From: Novipirellula herctigrandis | GTDB lineage: Bacteria; Planctomycetota; Planctomycetia; Pirellulales; Pirellulaceae | Reading direction: 5' to 3' | DNA length: 64,000 nt | NCBI GenBank assembly: GCA_007859835.1 | Contig: SJPJ01000001.1 | Location: 5,624,283 to 5,688,282 of the forward strand | In this document: one piece after another, positions 1 to 7,912 of the stretch | Layout: every line of letters begins with the position of its first letter | How positions within the stretch are numbered: the stretch's first letter is position 1 | Notes under the pieces: model-generated | Databases searched by the model: none | Seen by the model: the letters and a program-made list of their open reading frames with translations, nothing else | Told to the model about the DNA's origin: nothing | Translations under genes and position numbers: made by a program

Positions 1-2063
1 TGCCAAGAGCCAAGCACTTCCTGCAAAATTTTCCGGTTCGTTTCATTGTCATCGACAACCAACACAGCAAGACCGATTAAATCGGCGAGCACCGTAGGGC
101 AGCTTGGGGGTTGGTCCTGGGCGATTCCTACGCGCATGGTAAAGTGAAAGGTCGTCCCCTCACCAACGGTGCTCTCAACCCAAATACGACCGCCCATCAA
201 GTTGACTAGTTGTGACGAGATCGCCAGTCCTAAGCCGGTTCCGCCGTATTGTCGCGTGGTGGAAGTATCTACTTGAGAGAATGCTTGGAAAATCGACTTT
301 TGCTTCTCTTGGGGAATGCCAATCCCCGTGTCGATAACGGAAAAGTGTAAGAGCGTGGAATGTTCGTCGATTTCATCGGAAACAACTGAAATGATGATCT
401 CGCCTTGCTCGGTGAATTTCATCGAGTTTCCGACAAGGTTGACGATAAGTTGCCGAAGCCGACCGGGGTCTCCGACGATGCACTGCGGTACTTGCGGATC
501 GATGCGACAGGCAAGTTCCAGTCCTTTTTTTGTGGCGCGCGCCGAGAGAGTACGCGTGGTTTTTTCAACGTTATCCCGCAAATCGAACGGAATCATCTCG
601 AGTTCCAATTTGCCCGCTTCGACTTTTGAAAAATCAAGGATGTCGTTGAGAAGTCTCAGCAGCGAATCGGCACTGCCACGAACCATCCCGAGATATTCCT
701 TCTGTTCCGGCGAAAGTTTGGTCCCGCTTAGCAGTTCCGACATGCCGATGATCCCATTCATCGGCGTACGAATTTCGTGACTCATGTTTGCTAAGAATTC
801 ACTTTTCGCCAAGCTCGCTTTGTGAGCTTCATCGCGTGCAATGACAAGTTCGGAATGCGTTTGATGTAAGTCTTGGCTCATCCGATTGAAGTGACCAGCC
901 AATTGGGTGATTTCATCGTTTCCTCGGAGCGATACGGTGGTGTCGAGTTTTCCTCTTCGAATTGCATTGGTCGCAATCGCTAATTCACCGATTCGCCGGC
1001 GTAACGACAACGCAATCAGGCCTCCGATACCAAGGGCTAGCATCGTTGCCAAAAAGGAGATCCAGAAAATACGTTTTCGTAGTATGTTTGCTGTTGCAAA
1101 CGCTTCCAACTCAAGACGCTCGTCGAGCAGAATCCACCCCAAGCCTGCGAAAGAACCATGTCCTTGTGATAAGGCATATGCTCCGATGAACAATTCGCCT
1201 GTCGCTGGATCACGTCGATAGGACACTTTTTCAGGTACCTGGGGCGTTAACTTGACTCCGTTGAGGTACGCGGATCCGTCCGCGAGCGGATTGGATGGGT
1301 CATTGCCCACGTGAATCACTCGCCCTTGGTCATTGAGCAAAACCAGCCGATCACTCGAATGAAACCTCTCAGCCCGACGATCCACGATGCTCAAAACTTC
1401 TTGGATGTTCATAACCGCTTTCATCACGCCGGCGAGTTGGCCTGCGTCATCTTCCACCCGAAGACAAATGTCAACCGAGTAGATGCCTGCACTCTCATCG
1501 AAAATAACGTCGCCAATATAGACACCGTCCTGGGCGGCACGTTGCCACCAAGTTTCGTCGTTTTGCCGGTAATCACTCGTTCGATTGGTCTGGGCGGCAT
1601 TGGCACCAAAACGATTGGTGAAAAATACTTCGCCAAAGACCGAGTGCCCGCTACCGTTTTGTAGAGTTTCCAATCGTCGTTTTAGCTCTCGAGCCAATCG
1701 ATTGGTCCTTAGCGACTTCATTAGTGGCGTCGGTTGATTCGGGGCCGTTTTCTGCCACTGCTCGTCACGACTGAGGATGGTTTCGGCGGGATCGTCGAAC
1801 TGCTCAATTTTTGTATTCGATTCTGCAAGCGTCTGCTGTACCAAGTCGCTAAGGTTAAACGCTTTCCAGTCAGCAGTGCGAACATCCACCACGCGGTCAA
1901 TCTCATCCATCACCGCAGTCGCCCTGGCCAAAGCAGTCGATTCGATCGCTTGACGAAGGCTTTGCTCGCTCGTGCGAGTCGCATACAGACCAACCAGCCA
2001 AATTAACAATGCTGGAAGTAGCGTGACGAGTAAAAGCTTGTGGACAATTCGCACGTTGCGCAT
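1..2063 (-). CDS. Hybrid sensor histidine kinase, C-terminus cut by window edge
   Basis: Two-component sensor at the cytoplasmic membrane. From the ATG at 2063 the frame stays open to base 1, giving 687 residues without a stop. N-terminal membrane helix (about residues 8-27), a periplasmic sensor region of about 300 residues, a second helix (about 333-353) and a HAMP linker. The HisKA domain has H-box [10 protein letters not shown], with His429 as predicted phosphorylation site. The HATPase_c domain has the G-box DTGIGIP and [10 protein letters not shown]. The last visible residues, [13 protein letters not shown], begin a receiver domain, so the protein is hybrid and continues past the edge. 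It diverges from the STAS/receiver-HATPase/PP2C operon, which it could feed, but that link is inference. Start chosen because the membrane helix follows directly ([16 protein letters not shown]). Confidence 0.9.
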   Translation of the reverse strand, partial: MRNVRIVHKLLLVTLLPALLIWLVGLYATRTSEQSLRQAIESTALARATAVMDEIDRVVDVRTADWKAFNLSDLVQQTLAESNTKIEQFDDPAETILSRDEQWQKTAPNQPTPLMKSLRTNRLARELKRRLETLQNGSGHSVFGEVFFTNRFGANAAQTNRTSDYRQNDETWWQRAAQDGVYIGDVIFDESAGIYSVDICLRVEDDAGQLAGVMKAVMNIQEVLSIVDRRAERFHSSDRLVLLNDQGRVIHVGNDPSNPLADGSAYLNGVKLTPQVPEKVSYRRDPATGELFIGAYALSQGHGSFAGLGWILLDERLELEAFATANILRKRIFWISFLATMLALGIGGLIALSLRRRIGELAIATNAIRRGKLDTTVSLRGNDEITQLAGHFNRMSQDLHQTHSELVIARDEAHKASLAKSEFLANMSHEIRTPMNGIIGMSELLSGTKLSPEQKEYLGMVRGSADSLLRLLNDILDFSKVEAGKLELEMIPFDLRDNVEKTTRTLSARATKKGLELACRIDPQVPQCIVGDPGRLRQLIVNLVGNSMKFTEQGEIIISVVSDEIDEHSTLLHFSVIDTGIGIPQEKQKSIFQAFSQVDTSTTRQYGGTGLGLAISSQLVNLMGGRIWVESTVGEGTTFHFTMRVGIAQDQPPSCPTVLADLIGLAVLVVDDNETNRKILQEVLGSW

Positions 2064-2380
2064 CTCCGATGAGGACGATCGAGAAAATCAAACGCCATTT
2101 TTATTGTAGCACAGCTACCTCGTCAGTCCGCTCTCTAATTAGGGCCCATGTGCTAACCTGTAATCGGAATTAAGTCTCTGACCGGAAGGCGAACTGCCGA
2201 AGAAAATGGAATTGTGGCAGCGAATTTGCACTCGTGCCGGTAGTCCCTGGGTACACACATCGCCATGATACTCCATTACAATGAAACGATGGATGTAACA
2301 AACAGGTTAAAGGGCCAATCCGCGAGCGAACGTCGGTTGAGTTGGCATGGGCTTTTTTTCAGGCAAACAAGGGACCGATA
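2064..2380. other. Divergent intergenic region, kinase / STAS operon
   Basis: About 317 bases between the divergent sensor kinase and the STAS gene. It must hold both promoters, but I see no convincing -35/-10 pair, strong inverted repeat or small gene. The STAS gene has a recognisable AAGGGA Shine-Dalgarno near 2368-2373. Confidence 0.5.
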
Positions 2381-2740
2381 ATGACTTACGATCATATCCA
2401 AACGAGTTTGAAAGAAAATGTTCCTGTTGTGACGTTAGCGGTATCTAAATTTATTGATCGGCTGTTGATTCAAGAGACGCAGCAGGAGTTGATTTCGTAT
2501 ATCAAGTCGACAAAACCGGAAAAGATGGTGATTGACTTTAAGTCGGTCGAGTCGATTTCGTCAGAGTTCATTACCACGATGCTCCGGTGCAGTGAGTACG
2601 TGCGAAGCGAAAATGGAAAGCTTGCCCTATGTGGGATGAGTCCAGTGGTTAGGATGGCGTTCAAGGTCACGAATTTAGATGGAACGATATTGAGTATCCA
2701 AGATTCGGTGGTCAAAGCGATTGATTCGTTCGAATCTTAG
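2381..2740 (+). CDS. STAS-domain anti-sigma factor antagonist
   Basis: Small cytoplasmic STAS protein of 119 residues, of the SpoIIAA/RsbV type that binds an anti-sigma kinase unless phosphorylated on serine. The conserved turn after VIDFKSVESIS holds Ser60/Ser61, where the phosphorylated serine sits in the family. An upstream in-frame start at 2342 exists, but the ATG at 2381 has AAGGGA at a good distance and gives the normal family length. It is the first gene of an operon with the receiver-HATPase protein (9 bases on) and the receiver-PP2C protein, so antagonist, kinase and phosphatase of a partner switch lie side by side. No sigma factor is nearby, so the final target is unknown. Confidence 0.88.
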   Translation: MTYDHIQTSLKENVPVVTLAVSKFIDRLLIQETQQELISYIKSTKPEKMVIDFKSVESISSEFITTMLRCSEYVRSENGKLALCGMSPVVRMAFKVTNLDGTILSIQDSVVKAIDSFES

Positions 2741-2749
2741 GGGCAATTC

Positions 2750-3667
2750 ATGACCAATCAAGTTCGGATTCTAGTAGTTGATGATAGCGCTACGCAGCGC
2801 ATTCTGCTTGAATCACATTTAAAATCGGGTGGTTACGATATCCATACCGCTGGTGATGGTGTCGAGGCGTTGGAGTGCATCCAACGTGAATTGCCGGATA
2901 TGGTTGTCACCGACTTGCAGATGCCGAATATGGATGGATTGCAGTTGGTCCGTGAGATTTCCGAGCAGCAAATTGATGTGCCCGTTATCTTGACCACCGC
3001 AGCAGGAAGCGAAATAATCGCTGCCGAAGCATTGCACGCGGGGGCGGCAAGCTACGTCCCCAAGAGTGCGTTGGCGACGCTGTTGCTTCCAACGGTTGTG
3101 CGTATTTTGGAGCTTCGCAAAGCATCTCAACCCAATCAACAATTGGCAGACTGCTTAGGCAGCGTCAGCATCCAGTGGCATTTGACCAATGATCAATCCC
3201 TTGTACCGGATCTGATTCGGCGCGTCGAAGCGATTCTCAATGAATTTGGCGTGTATGATTCAAGCCAACATATGCAGATTGCAATGGCGCTTGATGAATC
3301 GATTACGAACGCGATTGTTCATGGCAATTTAGAAATCAATTCGGATTTGCGAGATATCGATAATGGCCAACCGTACGTTGATGAAATCAATCGCCGGATG
3401 ACCTTGCCACCCTACTGTGATCGTCGTGTCTTGTTTCGCATTCAAGCGGATCGCAACAACGCGACATTCACAATTCGTGACCAGGGTCCCGGTTTTTGCG
3501 TCGATAAGGTGGCCGATCCAACGGATATGGCCAATTTGGAAAACGTGAGTGGACGAGGTCTACTGTTAATCAACGCCTTTATGGACGAGGTTAGTCACAA
3601 CGAGGGCGGAAAAGAGATTGTGATGGTCAAGTATTGCGATAATACTGCCGACGAGGTGTCGACGTGA
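2750..3667 (+). CDS. Receiver-HATPase fusion, RsbW-like anti-sigma kinase
   Basis: 305 residues in two parts. Residues 1-125 form a response-regulator receiver (acidic pair D11/D12 in VVDDSATQ, phospho-acceptor D55 in VVTDLQMPNMDG, Lys in YVPKSA). After a linker, about 170-300 form a HATPase_c_2 domain like RsbW/SpoIIAB: N-box ALDESITNAIVHGN, G1 box DQGPGF, G2 box SGRGLLLI. In the family such a kinase phosphorylates the STAS antagonist and may hold a sigma factor. The fused receiver suggests direct control by a histidine kinase. It lies between the STAS gene and the PP2C gene and overlaps the latter by GTGA. Confidence 0.88.
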   Translation: MTNQVRILVVDDSATQRILLESHLKSGGYDIHTAGDGVEALECIQRELPDMVVTDLQMPNMDGLQLVREISEQQIDVPVILTTAAGSEIIAAEALHAGAASYVPKSALATLLLPTVVRILELRKASQPNQQLADCLGSVSIQWHLTNDQSLVPDLIRRVEAILNEFGVYDSSQHMQIAMALDESITNAIVHGNLEINSDLRDIDNGQPYVDEINRRMTLPPYCDRRVLFRIQADRNNATFTIRDQGPGFCVDKVADPTDMANLENVSGRGLLLINAFMDEVSHNEGGKEIVMVKYCDNTADEVST

Positions 3668-4851
3668 ACGAGCATCGATCGCCCCTGATACTCATGATCG
3701 AGGACAATCTTGATGATGTGGAAGCGGTGCGTCGTTGGCTGTCTCGAAGCGAAACCACGTACGATTTTGTCGGGGTTCGTACGATCAATGAAGCGGGACA
3801 ATTAATTCGTGAGCGACTGCCCGACTTGATTTTGCTGGATCTTACGCTGACCGAGTCATTTGGGCTTGATAGTTTGCGGCAAGTGCAATGCATCACCGAA
3901 GTAACGCCGATCGTTATTTTTACGGGGATCTCCGATCGAAGTATGGCGATTCGGGCGGTTCGGTCAGGGGTCGAGGATTACATCCTAAAAAGTGAAGTCA
4001 CGAGGCCTGAGCATCTTTCGCGCCCGATCGACTTGGCGATCGAACGAAATCGTCGCAAGTCGGCCGAAGTCTCGCTACTTGCCGTCGAAAGTCAGATGGA
4101 TTTGGCGCGTCGAATTCAGTGTATGTTACTTCCCAAGCCGGACGAGTCATTCGCTAACGTCCAGTGGCGTGGACGTTGTGAACCGGCCGACCAAGCGGGT
4201 GGAGATTTCTATGATCTGATGGAAATCCCCAACGGTGGACTCGCGTTCGTGATCGCGGATGTCAGTGGTCATGGTCTTGGTCCCGCGATGCTAATGATGG
4301 AAACTCGCGCTATTTTACGAGCGATGGCGACGGTTTGTCATGACCCGGGAACGATTCTCACGCGTGCCAATCGGATCATCTATCATGACGTTCAAATGAA
4401 GTACTTTGTCACCCTCTTTCTGGGGTGCCTATCGGTAGATCGGCGGACGATATGTTATGCCAGCGCCGGGCATCCAGGGTACTTGCTCGGTGACAACCAA
4501 GCTCCGATTTCTCTTGAGTCTCTGGATCCGCCTCTGGGAATCGTCGCGGACAAAGTCTACACAACGGTTCAGTCGCCAGTCTCCTTCGAATCACGAACGC
4601 TGTTGCTCTTTACCGATGGCATCGTCGATTCCATTTCAGCAGAACCGACACAGCAATCATTTCAATTCGCTGTGGATCAAGTCTCTCGCCATGCCTCCGA
4701 ACCTATTGCGAAACTGATCGATTTTCTGTTTGCTAACGTCGATCTGGACGATTTGGAACGAGACGATTGCACCGCTTTGTTGCTCCGCTCCACCAAGTCG
4801 CTGGCATCAAGTGCCAGCCCCCGCGTCCGCTCAGTAGGGCTTTCCAACTAG
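3664..4851 (+). CDS. Receiver-PP2C phosphatase, RsbU/SpoIIE type
   Basis: 395 residues from a GTG start that overlaps the preceding stop by four bases (GTGA), implying translational coupling. Residues 1-130 are a receiver (MIEDNLDD, D59 in LILLDLTL, Lys in ILKSEV). Then a helical linker and a SpoIIE/PP2C domain with the metal-binding motifs GGDFYD, ADVSGHG and FTDGI, plus AGHPGY. The family dephosphorylates STAS antagonists and so releases the sigma factor or other target. Both the kinase and the phosphatase of this switch therefore carry receivers. The stop codon overlaps the convergent rpiB stop in the tetranucleotide CTAG. Confidence 0.9.
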   Translation: MNEHRSPLILMIEDNLDDVEAVRRWLSRSETTYDFVGVRTINEAGQLIRERLPDLILLDLTLTESFGLDSLRQVQCITEVTPIVIFTGISDRSMAIRAVRSGVEDYILKSEVTRPEHLSRPIDLAIERNRRKSAEVSLLAVESQMDLARRIQCMLLPKPDESFANVQWRGRCEPADQAGGDFYDLMEIPNGGLAFVIADVSGHGLGPAMLMMETRAILRAMATVCHDPGTILTRANRIIYHDVQMKYFVTLFLGCLSVDRRTICYASAGHPGYLLGDNQAPISLESLDPPLGIVADKVYTTVQSPVSFESRTLLLFTDGIVDSISAEPTQQSFQFAVDQVSRHASEPIAKLIDFLFANVDLDDLERDDCTALLLRSTKSLASSASPRVRSVGLSN

Positions 4852-5318
4852 GCGATTCCGTTCTTTTCGATCTCGAGAACCTTTTCGAGCCGGCGGGCGT
4901 GGCGTTCAAGCGGAGTGTATTTTGCGTTTAGGAACGCTTCGACGATTTCAAATGCCAATTCAGGGCCGATGATTCGTCCGCCGATACAAAGCACGTTCAT
5001 GTCGTCGTGTTCAACGCCTTGGCGAGCCGAGTACGTATCGTGACAAATCGCGGCGCGAATGCCTGGGATTTTGTTTGCCGCGACACTAACGCCGACACCG
5101 CTGCCGCAGACGATGATCCCCTTGTTCGCTCGCCCACCAAGCAGTTCCTTTGCCACAGCGACTGCAAAATCGGGGTAATCGCAACTCGCGTCGCTATTGG
5201 TGCCACAGTCAATTAATTTGCTGACATTCCGCCCAAGTCGTTCGACAATCATGTTCTTGAGGGGAAAACCAGCGTGATCGCCGCCGATGGCTACGCGAAG
5301 GGAATCAGAGTCAGGCAT
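4848..5318 (-). CDS. rpiB: Ribose-5-phosphate isomerase B
   Basis: Cytoplasmic interconversion of ribose 5-phosphate and ribulose 5-phosphate in the pentose phosphate pathway. 156 residues from the ATG at 5318, the usual RpiB length; an upstream start at 5357 would add 13 residues unlike the family. Seen: N-terminal phosphate-loop motif AIGGDHAGFPLK, catalytic-cysteine region VCGSGVGVSVAANK and the C-terminal NVLCIGGRIIG. The loop reads CGSG where many members have CGTG, a conservative change. Single gene, convergent with the PP2C gene. Confidence 0.93.
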   Translation of the reverse strand: MPDSDSLRVAIGGDHAGFPLKNMIVERLGRNVSKLIDCGTNSDASCDYPDFAVAVAKELLGGRANKGIIVCGSGVGVSVAANKIPGIRAAICHDTYSARQGVEHDDMNVLCIGGRIIGPELAFEIVEAFLNAKYTPLERHARRLEKVLEIEKNGIA

Positions 5319-5507
5319 TGGATGTTTAAAAGAAATAGAGGAATCGGGGAGTCGCAATTAATACCGCGAGAAGTAAAAATCGGCTACCGGGGGCGATGAA
5401 TCGATCGTATTGGTCCGATCTTCCGGCTGATAAAAAATGGCTTGATCAGCAATCTGCTCGAGGAGAAAGGGGAGGGGAGTGAGGTCGGTTTTGGAGCGTT
5501 TCACTAA

Positions 5508-5582
5508 ATCAGTTGGCCTCGGGTCGTCAGTTGGCCCCGGGTCGTCAGTTGGCCCCGGGTCGTCAGTTGGCCCCGGGTCGTC
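5508..5582. repeat. 18-bp tandem repeat, four units
   Basis: Four consecutive units of GTCAGTTGGCCCCGGGTC at 5508-5525, 5526-5543, 5544-5561 and 5562-5579. The last three are identical; the first differs at the ends and by one T for C. Each unit contains the palindrome CCCGGG. Non-coding, in the rpiB-rpsA gap. Confidence 0.92.
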
Positions 5583-5630
5583 CCATTTTCGTTGTTCCCA
5601 AACGGAAACTCGAGCGAAAACTCGAAATCC

Positions 5631-5688
5631 TTCGCTGTTTCACCATGAATTTGCTGTTTCACTGTGAAACTGCTTGGAAAACAGCGAA
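5631..5688. promoter_or_regulatory. Nested inverted repeats upstream of rpsA
   Basis: An inner near-perfect palindrome GTTTCAC-T-GTGAAAC at 5656-5670 lies inside a larger inverted repeat, TTCGCTGTTT (5631-5640) against AAACAGCGAA (5679-5688). It lies about 170 bases before the rpsA start. It could be an operator or a structured element; nothing in the sequence decides. Confidence 0.5.
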
Positions 5689-5856
5689 ACGGGGGGGAAA
5701 GCTGTTGTGACGATTTTGCGGCTTTGATAGGTTACCGGGCTACGCGCTTGGCAAGGTGCCTGGCAAGAGACACATATACTCTAACCCCCCCGACATTCGA
5801 TTCTGGCCGGTTCGTCTCCCGACCACCGCGATCGAATCTCAATTGGTATTTTTTTC

Positions 5857-7653
5857 ATGGTCAACCGTAACCTCATTCGCAGTCTCGAAGACGACGACAT
5901 TTTTGCTGAATTAGCTCTCCTGGTCCCTGAGGATCAAGGGGAAGAGCTACTCCTGGAAGCCCTCGCGGCCGAACAACAAGACTACGCCCAAGGAAAACTC
6001 GTCGACGGGCACATCGTTGAAATCAATGACGAATGGGCACTTATCGATGTCGGTTTCAAAAGTGAAGGAACCGTCAGCCTCGACGAATGGAGCGGTGACG
6101 AGAACCCGCCTAAAGTAGGCGACACCGTCAAAGTCCTGATCGAAGAGATGGAGGACGAAATTGGGGCCGCCGACGATCCCTATGGCATGATCTCGCTGAG
6201 CAAGCGCAAAGCGGAAAAGATCATCGAATGGGAAGACATGATGGACAAAGTCGCCGAGGGCCAAGTGGTCACCGGGACAGTCGTCCGAAAAATCAAAGGT
6301 GGCTTGCTGGTCGAATTGGGCGTTATTCACGTCTTCCTTCCTGGCAGCCAAGTCGACATCCGACGTCCTGGCGACATCGGTGATTTCATTGGCCGCGTGA
6401 TCCAAGCCGAAGTGCTGAAGATCGACGACACGCGCCGCAACATCGTTATCAGCCGCCGATCGCTCATCGAACGTCAACGCGAAGAAGACCGTGCGTACTT
6501 GATGAAGGAACTCGAAGTCGGCCAAATCCGCAAAGGTGTGGTCAAGAACATCGCCGATTTTGGTGCGTTCGTGGACCTGGGCGGCATCGACGGATTGCTT
6601 CACATCACCGACATGGCTTGGGAACGCATTGGTCATCCAACCGAAATGGTTTCGATCGATCAAGAAATCGAAGTCAAGGTGCTGCATATCGACCGCGAAA
6701 AGCAAAAAATTGCATTGGGTCTAAAGCAAAAAGACCGCAACCCGTGGGAAAACATCGAAGAGAAGTACCCGGTCAACAGCGATCACAAGGGCGAAGTTGT
6801 CAATGTGATGAGCTACGGTGCGTTCGTCAAACTCGAACCCGGCATCGAAGGTTTGGTTCACATCAGCGAAATGAGCTGGACCAAGCGAGTCAATCATCCA
6901 AGCGAATTGGTCAACATCGGCGACGAAATCGAAGTCAAGATCCTTGGCGTCGACCCCGAAGGCCAACAACTGTCGCTCGGAATGAAGCAAACTCAAAAGA
7001 ACCCGTGGGACGAAGTTCTCGAGCGTTATCCCGAAGGTACCGACGTTACCGGCAAGGTGCGAAATCTGACCAATTACGGTGCATTCATCGAGTTGGAAGA
7101 AGGGATCGATGGTTTGCTTCACGTCAGCGACATGTCGTGGACTCGCAAGATTGGTCACCCCAGCGAAATGCTCGAAAAGGGCCAAGAGTTGGCTTGCCGC
7201 GTGTTGAGCGTCGACGAAGAACGCCGTCGTATCGCACTTGGACTCAAGCAGCTTGATAGCGATCCATGGGATGGCGACATTCCTGATAAGTATCAACCAG
7301 GCCAATTGGTGAAGGGCAAGGTCACTAAGATCACCAACTTCGGGGTCTTTATCGGCTTGGAAGACGGCTTGGAAGGACTGTTGCACATTAGTGAGCTTGC
7401 AGACCAAAAGGTCGAAGACCCAGAAGAAGTCGTCAAGGTTGGCGATGAGATCGAAGTCAAAGTGCTTCGCGTCGATACAGGCGAACGCAAAATCGGTCTT
7501 TCGCTGAAGCGAGTCGAATGGGATGAGGACCAAGAGAAGGCAGCCGCTGCAGCGGAAGCCGCAGAGAACGAAATCCCCGCATCGTCCGTTGACGGTGAGC
7601 TTAAGGGTGGTCTCGGAAGCGGCGAAGGCCCACTTTTCCCGGGCGGAGAATAA
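5857..7653 (+). CDS. rpsA: 30S ribosomal protein S1
   Basis: RNA-binding ribosomal protein that helps 30S subunits engage mRNA. 598 residues with six S1 (OB-fold) repeats, at about 45-115, 130-200, 215-285, 300-370, 385-455 and 470-545. The later repeats are very regular (NFGVFIGLEDGLEGLLHISE, FGAFVDLGGIDGLLHITDM, YGAFVKLEPGIEGLVHISEM). The C-terminal tail is acidic and then Gly-rich. No Shine-Dalgarno precedes the ATG; the leader there is T-rich. Followed by a strong intrinsic terminator, so it appears to be transcribed alone. Confidence 0.97.
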   Translation: MVNRNLIRSLEDDDIFAELALLVPEDQGEELLLEALAAEQQDYAQGKLVDGHIVEINDEWALIDVGFKSEGTVSLDEWSGDENPPKVGDTVKVLIEEMEDEIGAADDPYGMISLSKRKAEKIIEWEDMMDKVAEGQVVTGTVVRKIKGGLLVELGVIHVFLPGSQVDIRRPGDIGDFIGRVIQAEVLKIDDTRRNIVISRRSLIERQREEDRAYLMKELEVGQIRKGVVKNIADFGAFVDLGGIDGLLHITDMAWERIGHPTEMVSIDQEIEVKVLHIDREKQKIALGLKQKDRNPWENIEEKYPVNSDHKGEVVNVMSYGAFVKLEPGIEGLVHISEMSWTKRVNHPSELVNIGDEIEVKILGVDPEGQQLSLGMKQTQKNPWDEVLERYPEGTDVTGKVRNLTNYGAFIELEEGIDGLLHVSDMSWTRKIGHPSEMLEKGQELACRVLSVDEERRRIALGLKQLDSDPWDGDIPDKYQPGQLVKGKVTKITNFGVFIGLEDGLEGLLHISELADQKVEDPEEVVKVGDEIEVKVLRVDTGERKIGLSLKRVEWDEDQEKAAAAAEAAENEIPASSVDGELKGGLGSGEGPLFPGGE

Positions 7654-7703
7654 CCGTTTCCGTACAGCCCTGTTGGGCTATGAAAGTTTAACAACTAGCG
7701 AAT

Positions 7704-7737
7704 AAAACGCCGCCGAGTCTCTTGGCGGCGTTTTTTT
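7704..7737 (+). terminator. Intrinsic terminator after rpsA
   Basis: Stem CGCCGCC (7708-7714) pairs with GGCGGCG (7724-7730) around a 9-base loop; AAAA on the left and seven T on the right extend and end it. It lies about 50 bases after the rpsA stop. Confidence 0.92.
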
Positions 7738-7771
7738 GCGCGGCGTTTCTTTGCGCGGCGTTTCTATGCGC
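7727..7771. repeat. 15-bp tandem repeat growing out of the terminator arm
   Basis: Three 15-base units: GGCGTTTTTTTGCGC (7727-7741), GGCGTTTCTTTGCGC (7742-7756) and GGCGTTTCTATGCGC (7757-7771), then a partial GGCG. The first unit includes the right arm and T-tract of the rpsA terminator, so the repeat looks like local duplication of the terminator's end. Confidence 0.88.
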
Positions 7772-7873
7772 GGCGACGCTGGTCCAAAGCGATTTCGCAA
7801 TTGCTTTCAAACTTCCGTTTTGCCCGATTATTCCGATTAGGTCAACTTATTGCCCTGTCTATGCCGATTCTAA

Positions 7874-7896
7874 ACCGAAGAAGAGTCTTCTTCGGT
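7874..7896. promoter_or_regulatory. 23-bp palindrome just upstream of flgK
   Basis: ACCGAAGAAGA (7874-7884), a single G, then TCTTCTTCGGT (7886-7896): perfect 11-base arms. It ends 16 bases before the flgK ATG. In RNA it would fold as a 10-bp stem with a 3-base loop next to the ribosome-binding region; in DNA it could be an operator. No T-tract follows, so a terminator is unlikely. Confidence 0.7.
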
Positions 7897-7912
7897 CGCT
7901 AGGGATATCGGT

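Larger units (their letters stand above)
5319..5856. other. Divergent intergenic region rpiB / rpsA
   Basis: 538 bases between divergent genes, holding a four-unit 18-bp tandem repeat (5508-5579), a nested set of inverted repeats (5631-5688) and probably the rpsA promoter. A TATACT hexamer at 5775-5780 could be a -10 box, but the nearest TTGGCA (5748-5753) is 21 bases away, so the promoter is not settled. Two overlapping short frames through the repeat look like repeat by-products rather than genes. Confidence 0.6.

Noticed and set aside
5508-5582. CRISPR array
   Set aside because: Units are directly adjacent with no spacers, so it is a plain tandem repeat; the same holds for the other arrays in the window.
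5947-7533. Long minus-strand frames opposite rpsA (252 and 270 codons)
   Set aside because: They mirror the regular S1 repeats of rpsA, show no domain and have no ribosome-binding site; shadows of a certain gene.
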